Of a stretch of 64,000 bases of DNA, positions 45,876 through 54,599 are shown one piece after another. The DNA lies in the NCBI GenBank assembly GCA_016771945.1, contig QZLF01000003.1, positions 372,001 to 436,000 on the forward strand, read 5' to 3'. This DNA comes from Candidatus Leucobacter sulfamidivorax. Its GTDB lineage: Bacteria; Actinomycetota; Actinomycetes; Actinomycetales; Microbacteriaceae. Position 1 is the first letter of the stretch. Every line of letters begins with the position of its first letter. The position numbers and the translations under genes are program-made. The notes below the pieces were generated by a model, which did not search any database, was not told the DNA's origin, and worked only from the letters and a program-made list of their open reading frames with translations.

Positions 45876-46550
45876 ATGATCGATAAGCAAGTGGCAAGTA
45901 TCGCGGCGGCCGTCGCCGACATCGGCGACGGTGCGACGATCATGGTCAGCGGTTTCGGCCCTCCCGGCCAGCCGGTCGAGCTGATCGAGGGCCTCCTCGA
46001 ATCGGGGGTTCGCGATCTCACCATCATCAACAACAACGCGGGAGCCGGAGGCGACGCCATCGGCGAGCTCTTCGCCGCCAAGCGCGTGAGCAGGGTGATC
46101 TGCTCGTTCCCGAAGGCGATCGGCTCGACCATCTTCGACGAGCTCTACCTCGCAGGGGAGATCGAGCTCGACCTCGTGCCCCAGGGCACGCTCGCCGAGC
46201 GGATCCGCGCCGCCGGCGCCGGCATCGCCGGCTTCTACACGCGGACCGGCTACGGCACCGAGCTCACCGAGGGGCGAGAGGTCAAGGAGTTCGACGGGGC
46301 CATGTACGTGCTCGAGGAGGCGCTGCACGCGGACTTCGCCCTCGTGCGCGCGCACCAGGCCGATCCCCATGGGAACCTGGTGTTCCGCAAGACCGCCCGC
46401 AACTTCGGACCCATCATGTGCACCGCCGCGAGGACCACGATCGTCGAGGCGAGTGAGATCGTGCCGCTCGGCGGCCTCGATCCGGAGCGCATCGTCACCC
46501 CCGGCATCTACGTGGATCGCGTCGTCGCGGTGCCCGGAAGCGCCAACTGA
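45876..46550 (+). CDS. 3-oxoacid CoA-transferase, subunit A
   Basis: 224 residues. Family I CoA-transferase alpha subunit: MVSGFGPPGQPVELIEGLLESGVRDLTIINNNAG near the N-terminus, and FPKAIGS, FYTRTGYGTELTEGREVKEFDG and NLVFRKTARNFG in the middle. It transfers CoA between succinyl-CoA or acetyl-CoA and a carboxylic acid, here probably either activating the substrate or recovering CoA. It opens the rightward CoA-transferase operon, under its own operator-bearing promoter. Confidence 0.92.
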   Translation: MIDKQVASIAAAVADIGDGATIMVSGFGPPGQPVELIEGLLESGVRDLTIINNNAGAGGDAIGELFAAKRVSRVICSFPKAIGSTIFDELYLAGEIELDLVPQGTLAERIRAAGAGIAGFYTRTGYGTELTEGREVKEFDGAMYVLEEALHADFALVRAHQADPHGNLVFRKTARNFGPIMCTAARTTIVEASEIVPLGGLDPERIVTPGIYVDRVVAVPGSAN

Positions 46551-46568
46551 AGGAGCGTGTGGAGAATC

Positions 46569-47225
46569 ATGAGGCTGAGCAGAGCTGAGATCGCGGCCCG
46601 GGTCGCACAGGACATCCCGGACGGCTCCTACGCGAATCTGGGCATCGGCGTTCCGACGCTGGTTGCGGACTACCTGCCCGAGGGGCGGCAGATCATATTG
46701 CACACCGAGAACGGCCTGCTGGGCATGGGACCGGCACCGGCTGAGGGCGAGATCGATGAGGATCTCATCAACGCCGGAAAGATCTACGTCACCGAGATGC
46801 CCGGCGCGGCCTACTTCCACCATGCGGACTCCTTCGCCATGATGCGCGGTGGCCACCTCGACTTCTGCGTTCTCGGAGCCTTCCAGGTCTCGGCGCGTGG
46901 CGACCTCGCGAACTGGCGCACCAACTCCCCCTCCGCCATTCCCGGAGTCGGCGGTGCCATGGATCTCGCCGTCGGCGCCAAGCACGTCTACGTGGTGATG
47001 GAGCTCTTCACCAAGACCGGCGAATGCAAGCTCGTGGCCGACTGCGACTACCCGCTCACCGGCAAGGAGTGCGTCGAGCGCATCTACACCGATGTGGCGC
47101 TCTTCGAGATCCGCCCCGATGGTGTCCATGTGCTCGAGGTCTTCGACGACGCAGGTCTCGAGGAGGCGAAGCAGCAGATCGGCTTCGCGCTGATCGACTC
47201 GACGGTCGAGCTCGCCTCGCGGTAG
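46569..47225 (+). CDS. 3-oxoacid CoA-transferase, subunit B
   Basis: 218 residues. Contains the catalytic glutamate in LHTENGLLGMGPAP near residue 50, which forms the glutamyl-CoA thioester, and the GIGVPTLVADYLP and GGHLDFCVLGAFQV motifs. GTG at 46557 is an alternative start but would lie directly against AAGGAGC; ATG at 46569 has GGAG at a normal distance. It is 18 bases after subunit A. The product is specific enough for the family but not for the substrate. Confidence 0.92.
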   Translation: MRLSRAEIAARVAQDIPDGSYANLGIGVPTLVADYLPEGRQIILHTENGLLGMGPAPAEGEIDEDLINAGKIYVTEMPGAAYFHHADSFAMMRGGHLDFCVLGAFQVSARGDLANWRTNSPSAIPGVGGAMDLAVGAKHVYVVMELFTKTGECKLVADCDYPLTGKECVERIYTDVALFEIRPDGVHVLEVFDDAGLEEAKQQIGFALIDSTVELASR

Positions 47226-47247
47226 GAGAGCTCCCTCCGAGGACGAT

Positions 47248-47278
47248 CCGGCCCGGCCGCCCGAGGCGGCCGGGCCGG
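47248..47278. terminator. Bidirectional terminator hairpin
   Basis: Thirteen-bp stem CCGGCCCGGCCGC/GCGGCCGGGCCGG with a 5-base loop, 22 bases after the CoA-transferase and 13 bases after the convergent cytochrome gene. No U tract, as is common in very high-GC genomes. Confidence 0.65.
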
Positions 47279-47291
47279 AACGTCGTGACGA

Positions 47292-48863
47292 CTACCGGTT
47301 GGAGACCCGTCCGAACAGGTTCGCGATCGGGGCGATCACAAGGGGCCTCGCCAGCCAGCCGACCGCAGTCGACGCCAGAAGCGCGACGACGAACCACCAG
47401 AAGCCCGCCCAGTTCACCTGATCCGTACCGGCGAACATGTGGTTCAGGTTGCGCAACGCTCCCGTGGCGAGCACGAGGAACACGTGCACGATGACGAAGA
47501 GCACGAAGAAGAGCATCACCGGGAAATGGATCGCCCGGGCCAGCGGCGCGGGATAGAGGCGGTTCAGTCGCCTCGCCCGCTCCGGCCACCACTCGCTCAT
47601 ACGGACACCGGTCACCGCGGCGAGCGGGGCCGCGATGAAGACCACCGTGAAATACATGAGCTGCTGCAGGCTGTTGTAGTTCACCCAGCCGTTCTCGGTC
47701 GGCCACTCCAGGGTCAGGTACTGCAGGCCGGCGGAGAGCGCATTGGGGAACACCTCCCACGACGTCGGCACGATCCTCACCCAGTGGTCGGTGACGAACA
47801 GCAGCACCACGAACACCGCGCCGTTCAGCAGCCACAGGATGTCAATGCTCGTATGCAGCCACAGGTACAGGCTGATCTTCTTCCCGCCCCGCTTCGGGGT
47901 GTAGAAGGCCGGCGGCTTCTGCTGATAGCGCACCAGCAGACCGGTCCGCACGATCAGCACCATGAAGAAGAAGTTCAGGAAGTGCGTCCACCGCGCCCAT
48001 GCCGGGAAACCCTCGTCCGCAGCGATCGGCGGGTGGTACTCGCCGGGGAATCGCGCCATGAACTCGGGGACCCCCGGGAGCGTCGTGACGCCTCGCGCGG
48101 CGAGCACGATGATTCCCGCGACGACCACGGCACCGACGAGACCCCACACCGCGAACTTCACCCACTGCGCGAGCGGGCGGGAGCCGATCATGCGGGGCTT
48201 CCGGACGGGAGACGTCGGCGCTGTTCCCACCGGATCCGCCGCAGCCGCAGCCGTTTCCCTCGCCGATTCGACTTCGACGACCGGAGCGGGAATCACGGGC
48301 GCGGGCGTCGCGGGCGTCGGAGGCACAGGTGCCGGAGTCACAGATGCAATCTCGAGCGGAGTGTCCGAAACCGATTCGAGCGGAGCCGAGGAGCCGGCCG
48401 CGCTTGCGGGCGCCTGCTCGGCAGGCGGCCAGGCTTCGCCGTCAGCCGCCCTTGGCAGACCTCGGCGCAGCAGCCCACCGCTCACGGCAGGCGAGACGAC
48501 GGCGGATGCAGGACCGGCGACTCCCGGCTCCGAGATCGCCGCGGCGCTCGGCGTGCCCGATGCGCTTGCGGCATCGGGCACGAACCTCGGTTCGGGCGAG
48601 GTCTCGCCTGCGGGAGGCCAGGGATCGCCGCCCACCGTCCTCGGCAGACCCCGGCGCAGTGCACTGTCCGGCATCACAGGCACCCGCGGTCCGAGCGGGT
48701 CGGCGGCGATGGGCTCGACCGGCGCGACGGCAGCAGCAGTCGCTATCGAGGCGGATTTGTCGAGACACGGCTCACCGCCCGATAAGCCGCCCGGCGGCCA
48801 CGGTCCGCCGCCCCTCGTGCGCGGCAGACCGCTCCTCCTCTGCACGGTAGCGTCGGGCGACAT
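47292..48863 (-). CDS. Membrane cytochrome b-type protein with N-terminal LPRxxGGxPWPP repeats
   Basis: 523 residues in three parts. Residues 1-150 hold three copies of a tryptophan-proline motif: 9-24 (RRSGLPRTRGGGPWPP), 70-84 (RRGLPRTVGGDPWPP) and 133-147 (RRGLPRAADGEAWPP). A proline/alanine-rich linker (150-225) follows. Residues 235-523 are a cytochrome b561/formate-dehydrogenase-gamma-like domain with about five to six membrane helices and histidines in THFLNFFF, LWLHTSIDILW, RAIHFPVMLF and VIVHVFLVL that could ligate two b hemes. It is two bases after etfA, so it is likely the membrane electron acceptor for reduced ETF. Its role is inference from linkage. Confidence 0.78.
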   Translation of the reverse strand: MSPDATVQRRSGLPRTRGGGPWPPGGLSGGEPCLDKSASIATAAAVAPVEPIAADPLGPRVPVMPDSALRRGLPRTVGGDPWPPAGETSPEPRFVPDAASASGTPSAAAISEPGVAGPASAVVSPAVSGGLLRRGLPRAADGEAWPPAEQAPASAAGSSAPLESVSDTPLEIASVTPAPVPPTPATPAPVIPAPVVEVESARETAAAAADPVGTAPTSPVRKPRMIGSRPLAQWVKFAVWGLVGAVVVAGIIVLAARGVTTLPGVPEFMARFPGEYHPPIAADEGFPAWARWTHFLNFFFMVLIVRTGLLVRYQQKPPAFYTPKRGGKKISLYLWLHTSIDILWLLNGAVFVVLLFVTDHWVRIVPTSWEVFPNALSAGLQYLTLEWPTENGWVNYNSLQQLMYFTVVFIAAPLAAVTGVRMSEWWPERARRLNRLYPAPLARAIHFPVMLFFVLFVIVHVFLVLATGALRNLNHMFAGTDQVNWAGFWWFVVALLASTAVGWLARPLVIAPIANLFGRVSNR

Positions 48864-48865
48864 CG

Positions 48866-49837
48866 CTACCGCCGTCGCTTCTCGAGGGCCTCGATGAGTT
48901 GCGGGACGACGGTGAAGATGTCTCCCACCACCCCGAAGTCCGCGATGTCGAAGATCGGTGCATCCGGGTTCTTGTCGATCGCGACGATCGTCTTCGAAGT
49001 CTGCATCCCCGCCTTGTGCTGAATCGCTCCGGAGATGCCCAGCGCGACATAGAGTTGCGGCGACACCGACACCCCGGTCTGGCCGACTTGGTGCGACTGG
49101 GCGATGTAGCCGGAATCGACCGCTGCTCGCGAGGCGCCTACCGCGGCTCCCAGCGCATCGGCGAGTCGCCCCACCAACACGAACTGCTCTTCCGAACCGA
49201 GGCCCCGCCCACCGGAGACGACCTTCGCCGCTCCGCGCAGTTCGGGCCGCGACGAGACCACGGTCTCCGCCTCGAAGGAATCGATGCGGGCGGCGGGGCC
49301 GTCGACCACCGGCACGTCGAGCACCTCTGCGACGAGGGGCTGCGCCGCCGCCCGCGTCTCGATGGCCCCCTGTCGCAAGGTGACCACGGCGATGCCGAAG
49401 GTGGGCGCCGAAGCCACTGTGTAGTTGCCGCCGTACACCGAGTGCTGGGCGACCACTCCGAGTTCATCGCGGGAGACGCCTACAGCGTCCGCGGCCACCG
49501 CCGCCTTCGTGCGCACCGAGAATCTCGCCGCGAGCCCACGGCCTTCGAGCGAGTGGGGGACGAGCACGGCATCCGGTTTCACGAGCTCCACCGCTGCGCA
49601 GAGCGCATCGACCTCGAAGGCTCCGAGAGCACCGGGATCGGCGCGCTCGGCGATCAGCACACGGGCCGCACCGAACTCCGCGACCTGCGCGCTCGCCGTT
49701 TCGGGGCCGAGCAGCAGCGCGACGGGGCAGCCCAGCAGCGAGGCGGCGCCGATCGACTCGGCCGCGGACTTCGCGGGGACGCCTTCGGGCGTCGTCTCTA
49801 TGACGACGAGGATCGCGTCGGAGGGGAAATCAGTCAT
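48866..49837 (-). CDS. etfA: Electron transfer flavoprotein, alpha subunit
   Basis: 323 residues. N-terminal ETF domain, then the FAD-binding C-terminal domain with the signature [43 protein letters not shown] and [45 protein letters not shown]. It carries electrons from acyl-CoA dehydrogenases to the respiratory chain. ATG at 49837 is chosen because it follows TAGGAGAAGCGCC; an in-frame upstream ATG lies within etfB. It is 10 bases after etfB and two before the cytochrome gene. Confidence 0.95.
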   Translation of the reverse strand: MTDFPSDAILVVIETTPEGVPAKSAAESIGAASLLGCPVALLLGPETASAQVAEFGAARVLIAERADPGALGAFEVDALCAAVELVKPDAVLVPHSLEGRGLAARFSVRTKAAVAADAVGVSRDELGVVAQHSVYGGNYTVASAPTFGIAVVTLRQGAIETRAAAQPLVAEVLDVPVVDGPAARIDSFEAETVVSSRPELRGAAKVVSGGRGLGSEEQFVLVGRLADALGAAVGASRAAVDSGYIAQSHQVGQTGVSVSPQLYVALGISGAIQHKAGMQTSKTIVAIDKNPDAPIFDIADFGVVGDIFTVVPQLIEALEKRRR

Positions 49838-49847
49838 GGCGCTTCTC

Positions 49848-50624
49848 CTAGGCGAGGCGGTTTTCGATGAGGAAGTCGGCCAGTCGCTCAGCGGCATCGC
49901 CTTCGTCGACGATCTTCACTCCGGCTTGGCGAGGCGGCTTCTCGCTGATCTTCAGCATGATGGATCGCGGAACCGCGGCATTGTCGACCGCGATGCCCAG
50001 GTCGGGGAGACTCAGCGTCTCGAAGGGCTTCTTCTTCGCCGCCATGATGCCCTTGAAGCTCGGGAATCGGCCGTCCGGGAGCGCCTCCGTGATGGAGATC
50101 ACGGCCGGCAGGGAGGCGGAGACCTGCTGCACTCCCCCGTCGACCGGGCGCCTGCCGCTGACCGACGCCTCCGAGATCTCCACCGCGCTCAGGCCCGAGA
50201 GCAGGACGACCCCGAGGTGTTCGGCGAGCGCCGGGGGCACCATGCCGCTCATGCCGTCCGTGGCGGCGTTGCCCGCGATGATCATGTCGAAGCCCTCCTT
50301 CCGCACCGCGGCCGCGAGCACCTCCGCGGTGAGCATGATGTCGGCGCCGCGCAGCTCTTCGTCCACGATCTGAACCGCACGATCGGCCCCCATGGCGAGG
50401 GCCTTGCGCACCGTGGTCGACGCGCTCTCCGGAGCGATCGAGAGCGCGACGACTTCGACGTCCCCATGCGCGTCCGCGTACGAGAGGGCGACCTCGAGGC
50501 TCCGTTCGCTGATCTCATCGAGCACCGGGTCGCTCGCTCCCCGATCCGCGAGACCGGTTTCGAGGTCGAGCTTCCTGTCACCGTAGGTGTCGGGCACTTC
50601 CTTCACCAGGACGATGATCTTCAT
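49848..50624 (-). CDS. etfB: Electron transfer flavoprotein, beta subunit
   Basis: 258 residues. Starts [20 protein letters not shown], contains the AMP-site region [20 protein letters not shown] and a [15 protein letters not shown] stretch, and ends with [14 protein letters not shown]. Forms a heterodimer with EtfA. GAGGAGAGG is just before the ATG at 50624. A strong promoter and operator-like site lie at 50749-50799. First gene of the etfB-etfA-cytochrome b operon. Confidence 0.95.
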   Translation of the reverse strand: MKIIVLVKEVPDTYGDRKLDLETGLADRGASDPVLDEISERSLEVALSYADAHGDVEVVALSIAPESASTTVRKALAMGADRAVQIVDEELRGADIMLTAEVLAAAVRKEGFDMIIAGNAATDGMSGMVPPALAEHLGVVLLSGLSAVEISEASVSGRRPVDGGVQQVSASLPAVISITEALPDGRFPSFKGIMAAKKKPFETLSLPDLGIAVDNAAVPRSIMLKISEKPPRQAGVKIVDEGDAAERLADFLIENRLA

Positions 50625-50748
50625 ATTGCCTCTCCTCGATGCCATGGAGTCGTGATCGGGCCCGATCTCTCGGGCCGAACGGCCGACCGTAGGCATTCCG
50701 GGACCGCATGCGGCACGAGCGTCCGTCTCGAACGCACATGATCCCTAA

Positions 50749-50768
50749 ATCAAACAATCGGTTGGTAG
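50749..50768. promoter_or_regulatory. Operator-like repeat at the etfB transcription start
   Basis: ATCAAACAATCGGTTGGTAG: CAAAC-AATC-GGTTG core, same core AATC as the biotin-carrier site. It covers the predicted start of the etf transcript. Confidence 0.65.
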
Positions 50769-50770
50769 TG

Positions 50771-50799
50771 ATTATAGGATCTGCATCCCGCCAGGTCAA
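50771..50799 (-). promoter_or_regulatory. Strong promoter of etfBA-cytochrome b
   Basis: TTGACC (50799-50794), 17-base spacer, consensus TATAAT (50776-50771) on the minus strand. Start would fall near 50764 inside the operator-like repeat. Confidence 0.8.
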
Positions 50800-50841
50800 A
50801 CCGGAATCGACGCGGCTCGGAAACCTCGGGCCGGCCCGCTT

Positions 50842-52044
50842 CTACGCGAGCCGCTCCACGACCATCGCCATCCCCATCCCACCGGCGATGCACATCGAGA
50901 CCACGCCCAGCTGCTCATCGCGATGCTTCAGGGAGTTGATCAGCGTCGTCGTCATGCGCGCGCCGGTCATGCCGAAGGGGTGGCCCAGGGCGATGGCCCC
51001 GCCATTGACGTTGAGCTTCTCGAACGGAATGTCCAATTGCCGCGCGGACGGGATCACCTGCGCGGCGAAGGCCTCGTTGATCTCGAACTGGTCGATGTCC
51101 CGCACGGTCATCTTCGCGAGCGACAGAGCGCGACGAGTGGCCTCGACGGGTCCGAGCCCCATGATCTCGGGCGAGAGCCCCGACACCCCGGTCGACACGA
51201 CACGGGCGAGCGGGGTGAGGCCGAGTTGCTCGGCCTTCGAATCGCGCATCACGACCAGTGCGGCCGCACCGTCGTTCAGCGCGCAGGCATTGCCCGCGGT
51301 GATCCTCCCGTCCTCCCGGAAGACCGGAGAAAGGCCGGCGAGGCCCTCCAGCGTCGTCGTCGGGCGGGGACCGTCGTCCGAGCTCACCGTTCGACCGTCG
51401 GGAAGCCGCACCGGGGTCACGTCGATGTCCCAGAAGCCCGCCTCCGCCGCGGCCTTGGCATTCATCTGGCTGCGCAGCGCGAATTCGTCCATCTCGGATC
51501 GGCTGATGCCCGTCAGCGTGGCGACGTTCTCGGCGGTCGTTCCCATATCCATGTAGACGTCCGGCAGATGATCCGTCTCGCGAGGATCCTGCCATCCCAA
51601 CAGCGCATCCTGCTCCCGACCGAGGCTTTCGAACAGCGGGTTGCGCGCCTCGGGGCCATCCGGCACTCCGGGCATCAGCCGCGACATCATGTCCACGCCG
51701 CCAGAGACGCAGACCTCGGCCTCCCCGGACCGGATCGCGTGCACGGCCATGCGGGTGGTCTGCACACTCGAGGCGCAGAAGCGGTTGACCGTCGCGCCCG
51801 GCACACCGTCGAGGCCGAGCAGCACCGAGACCACTCGGGCGATGTTGAACCCCTGCTCGCCCCCCGGCAGCGCCGTGCCGATGAGCATGTCATCGACGGT
51901 CGCCGGATCGAGCTCGGGAACCTTCTCCAGCGCCCGCCGCACCATCTGCGCGGTGAGGTCATCCGGCCGCATCCCCACCAGCGAGCCCTTGAAGGCCCGT
52001 CCGATGGGAGAGCGGGCGGTTGAGACGATGACGGCTTCGGCCAT
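50842..52044 (-). CDS. Acetyl-CoA C-acyltransferase (thiolase)
   Basis: Degradative thiolase of 400 residues. Nucleophilic cysteine in VNRFCASSVQTTRMAVHAI near residue 90, and the C-terminal NVNGGAIALGHPFGMTGARM (catalytic His) and SMCIAGGMGMAMVVERL (second Cys) are all present, unlike the two thiolase-like proteins at 38-40 kb. It releases acetyl-CoA or propionyl-CoA from 3-ketoacyl-CoA. Single-gene unit with its own operator-like site, divergent from an enoyl-CoA hydratase gene. Confidence 0.94.
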   Translation of the reverse strand: MAEAVIVSTARSPIGRAFKGSLVGMRPDDLTAQMVRRALEKVPELDPATVDDMLIGTALPGGEQGFNIARVVSVLLGLDGVPGATVNRFCASSVQTTRMAVHAIRSGEAEVCVSGGVDMMSRLMPGVPDGPEARNPLFESLGREQDALLGWQDPRETDHLPDVYMDMGTTAENVATLTGISRSEMDEFALRSQMNAKAAAEAGFWDIDVTPVRLPDGRTVSSDDGPRPTTTLEGLAGLSPVFREDGRITAGNACALNDGAAALVVMRDSKAEQLGLTPLARVVSTGVSGLSPEIMGLGPVEATRRALSLAKMTVRDIDQFEINEAFAAQVIPSARQLDIPFEKLNVNGGAIALGHPFGMTGARMTTTLINSLKHRDEQLGVVSMCIAGGMGMAMVVERLA

Positions 52045-52063
52045 GATTGCGGGATCCTTATTT

Positions 52064-52111
52064 CAACCGAACGATTGGTTTTATTCTGTCACCTTCGCCA
52101 CCATCGGGCAA
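52064..52111 (-). promoter_or_regulatory. Operator-like repeat and promoter of the thiolase gene
   Basis: CAACCGAACGATTGGTTT (52064-52081) lies directly downstream of an AGAATA -10-like box (52087-52082); TTGCCC at 52111-52106 is an 18-base-spaced -35 candidate. The operator-like site covers the expected start. Confidence 0.5.
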
Positions 52112-52135
52112 CCCGCGCGCAGGCGCGATTTCGGT

Positions 52136-52166
52136 TACAATAAACAAACCAATCATTCGGTTGATT
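52136..52166 (+). promoter_or_regulatory. -10 box and operator-like repeat of the enoyl-CoA hydratase gene
   Basis: TACAAT at 52136-52141, then AAACCAATCATTCGGTTGAT (about 52146-52165) with arms AACC/GGTT around AATCATTC. The repeat covers the predicted transcription start; the -35 is not obvious. Confidence 0.55.
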
Positions 52167-52213
52167 AATTTACGTCCTCGTCCGCAGCACAGACCACAGT
52201 AAGGATCACCCGC

Positions 52214-52999
52214 ATGCCCTCGGAACGCACTGCAGAATTCGGATCGTTCACCCTCGCCGTCGACAGCGGGGTCGGGCTCGTCACCTTCGAACGCCCTCCG
52301 GTGAACAGCTTCCGCGTCTCCACCTACGAGGAGCTGCTCGCACTGACCGAGCACCTGGAGAGCAGTCGCGACGTGCGCGCCGTCGTGCTCGCGGCCGGCG
52401 AGCAGTCGCGCTGCTGGTGCGGCGGGGCCGACGTCAACGACTTCGCGGACATGGACAGCGAGAGCCGAGCCGAACGCTACGAGTTCGTCAATGCGGTGAT
52501 CCCGCGCTTCGCGAGGCTCGAACGACCCGTCATCGCGGCCATCTCCGGTCATACCATCGGGATCGGGATCATGCTCGCAGCCGTCTGCGACATCAGAATC
52601 GCCGCCGACACCGCTCAGTTCGCGACGCCGGAGATCAACTACGGCCTCATCGCCGGCACCTCGCGGATCCTCAACTTCCTGGGCGTGCCGGAGGGGCTGG
52701 TTCGCGAGCTCGCCTATACGGGGCGGCGCGCGAGCGCACAGGAGCTCGGGGAGGCCGGATTCCTCGGACACGTCGTCCCGAAGGAGGAGGTGCTGACATC
52801 CGCCCTCGCTCTCGCAACGGATATCGCCGCGAAGGGGATCGATATCCTCGCCACCCGCAAGCGCGTCTTCGTCGAGCACGAGCAGATGGGCTGGTTCGAG
52901 GCCTACCGGCATGCGCAGAAGGCATCCTCCGCCCTCGTCGGCTCCGATGACGCGAAGGCCGGAGTCGCCGCATTCCTCAGCGGCGAGTCCCGTCCCTGA
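52214..52999 (+). CDS. Enoyl-CoA hydratase/isomerase-family protein
   Basis: Crotonase-fold protein of 261 residues. Oxyanion-hole stretches AGEQSRCWCGGADVNDFAD and AISGHTIGIGIMLAAVCDI are present. The second catalytic glutamate is retained in FATPEINYGLIAGTSRIL; the first (usual GGCELA) is replaced by GIGIMLA, so it may act as an isomerase or with a single acid-base residue. Single-gene rightward unit with operator-like upstream site, divergent from the thiolase gene. Confidence 0.85.
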   Translation: MPSERTAEFGSFTLAVDSGVGLVTFERPPVNSFRVSTYEELLALTEHLESSRDVRAVVLAAGEQSRCWCGGADVNDFADMDSESRAERYEFVNAVIPRFARLERPVIAAISGHTIGIGIMLAAVCDIRIAADTAQFATPEINYGLIAGTSRILNFLGVPEGLVRELAYTGRRASAQELGEAGFLGHVVPKEEVLTSALALATDIAAKGIDILATRKRVFVEHEQMGWFEAYRHAQKASSALVGSDDAKAGVAAFLSGESRP

Positions 53000-53049
53000 G
53001 ACGCCCGACGCCGAAGCGCTCGAAGGCCGTGGAAGTACGGCGACCGGAG

Positions 53050-53526
53050 TCAGGCGGCAGGAAGCTCGACGAACTCGAGCGTGATCCCGTCGTGATTCAC
53101 CGCGTAGCACGCCCTGCCGCCCGCCCGAGGCCCGACCGTGATCTCCGTCGGCACTCCCCCGGCGCTCCAGCCGTAAGGGCGCGCGCGATCCAGGACATCC
53201 TCGATGCTCACGACGTAGAAGGCGAGATGAGCCGAGCCGACGTCGCAGCTTCTCCCCCCGAGCCGACCGCGATCATCCGGTGCGCGATAGCTCAGCAGTT
53301 CGACGGCGATGCCGTGCCCCTGGACGAAGCACGCGTCTATCTGCGCTCCGGCCACTCCGGTGACCGCGCTGCTGAACTCGGCGTCCAGAGAGACCTCGGC
53401 TCCCGCCTCGAAACCGAGCACCTCGATGAAGAAATCCCTCGTGCGTTCGACATCGCTCACCGTCAACCCGAAATGCCCGCACCCGATCACCGACGTCACG
53501 ACCGCCCCACGCCCTTCCTCACTCAC
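53050..53526 (-). CDS. VOC-superfamily protein (glyoxalase/epimerase-like)
   Basis: About 158 residues of paired beta-alpha-beta-beta-beta modules: GCGHFGLTVSDVERTRDFFIEVLGFEAG with the first metal His, a middle AHLAFYVVSIEDVLDRARPYG and a C-terminal Glu in GITLEFVELPAA. Members include methylmalonyl-CoA epimerase, ring-cleavage dioxygenases and glyoxalases; an epimerase acting on a carboxylated acyl-CoA would fit the biotin carboxylase in the same regulon, but that is a guess. GTG at 53526 overlaps the upstream stop by GTGA; a later in-frame GTG at 53499 is possible. Confidence 0.75.
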   Translation of the reverse strand: MSEEGRGAVVTSVIGCGHFGLTVSDVERTRDFFIEVLGFEAGAEVSLDAEFSSAVTGVAGAQIDACFVQGHGIAVELLSYRAPDDRGRLGGRSCDVGSAHLAFYVVSIEDVLDRARPYGWSAGGVPTEITVGPRAGGRACYAVNHDGITLEFVELPAA

Positions 53527-54590
53527 TCGCCTGCGCGACCATGCGCGGCGAGCCTCACCAGGGACTTCCCGACGTTGGCGCCCCGCAGCATGCCGATGAA
53601 TCCCGCGGGAGACGCTTCGATCCCCTCGATGACCGTCTCGTCGAAGACCAATCGGCCATCGGCGAGCCATTGCGAGACCTCCCGGGTGAACTCGTCGAAC
53701 TCGTCGAAGTACATGCGCGCGAGGAAGCCCTGCAGCGTCAGCCCCTTCTCGATGGCGGAGAAGAGGTTCTTGATCCCCGGCCGCTCCTCTCCCAGCAGGT
53801 TGTAGCCGGCGATCTGGCCGCAGAGCGCCACCCGCCCGCCCTCTCGCAGGTGCAAGAGCGCGGCATCCAGGTGATCCCCGCCCACGCCGTCGAAATAGAG
53901 GTCTATTCCGTCGGGCGCGGCCCGTCGCAGGCTGTCGAGCACCGGAGCGGAGCGGTAGTTGAAGGCCGCGTCGACTCCGAGATCATCGATCAGGTGCCCG
54001 ACCTTCTCATCGGAGCCGGCGCTCGCGACGACAGAGGCCCCCTGCAGCTTCGCCATCTGCACGGCGAGCGAGCCGACGGCTCCGGCCGCCGCCGAGACGA
54101 ACACCGTCTCCCCCGGCGCCAGCCGCCCGACGCGGAACAATCCCGCCCAGGCCGTCAGCCCGCTCGGACCGAGCACCCCGAGGTGGTGGCGGGAGTCGAA
54201 TCCGCCCCCGACCTCGACCCGACGCGGTGAATACCATCCCCGATCCGAGACGGCGACGACGGCGTGCTCGCGCCAGCCGGCAAAGTGGTGCACACGGTCG
54301 CCGACGGAGAAATCCCCGTGCGCCGACGCGAGCACTTCGCCGACCGCCCACCCGTCCAGCGCCTCGCCCAGTGCGTATGGCGCGAAGTACGACGATTCGC
54401 CCGCGGTCATCCTGAGCCTCATCGACGGGTCGAGGGAGAACCACTCGTTTCTCACGAGGATCGACCCCCGAGTCAGCTCGGGAAGCGGGATCTCCCTCAC
54501 CTCGAAGTCCGAGACCCTCGGCTCGCCATCGGGATACCTCTTGAGGGCCACGGCCCTCGTCCCGGAGGGGAGCCCGATTCGATCCGCCAC
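53523..54590 (-). CDS. MDR-family NADP-dependent oxidoreductase (quinone oxidoreductase/enoyl reductase-like)
   Basis: Zinc-free medium-chain reductase of 355 residues. It resembles the CurA/leukotriene-B4-dehydrogenase branch: NEWFSLDPSMRLRM near the N-terminus, GPSGLTAWAGLF near 145, and the nucleotide motif SAAAGAVGSLAVQMAKLQGASVVASAGS near 170-195. The family reduces double bonds of alpha,beta-unsaturated carbonyls with NADPH. GTG start, ten bases after the TIM-barrel gene; ends by GTGA overlap with the VOC gene. Confidence 0.88.
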   Translation of the reverse strand: MADRIGLPSGTRAVALKRYPDGEPRVSDFEVREIPLPELTRGSILVRNEWFSLDPSMRLRMTAGESSYFAPYALGEALDGWAVGEVLASAHGDFSVGDRVHHFAGWREHAVVAVSDRGWYSPRRVEVGGGFDSRHHLGVLGPSGLTAWAGLFRVGRLAPGETVFVSAAAGAVGSLAVQMAKLQGASVVASAGSDEKVGHLIDDLGVDAAFNYRSAPVLDSLRRAAPDGIDLYFDGVGGDHLDAALLHLREGGRVALCGQIAGYNLLGEERPGIKNLFSAIEKGLTLQGFLARMYFDEFDEFTREVSQWLADGRLVFDETVIEGIEASPAGFIGMLRGANVGKSLVRLAAHGRAGE

Positions 54591-54599
54591 CGATCCGCC

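Noticed and set aside
48230-48830. CRISPR-like or tandem DNA repeat in the cytochrome gene
   Set aside because: The similarity is among three protein motifs at irregular distances and diverges at the DNA level; it is a protein repeat.
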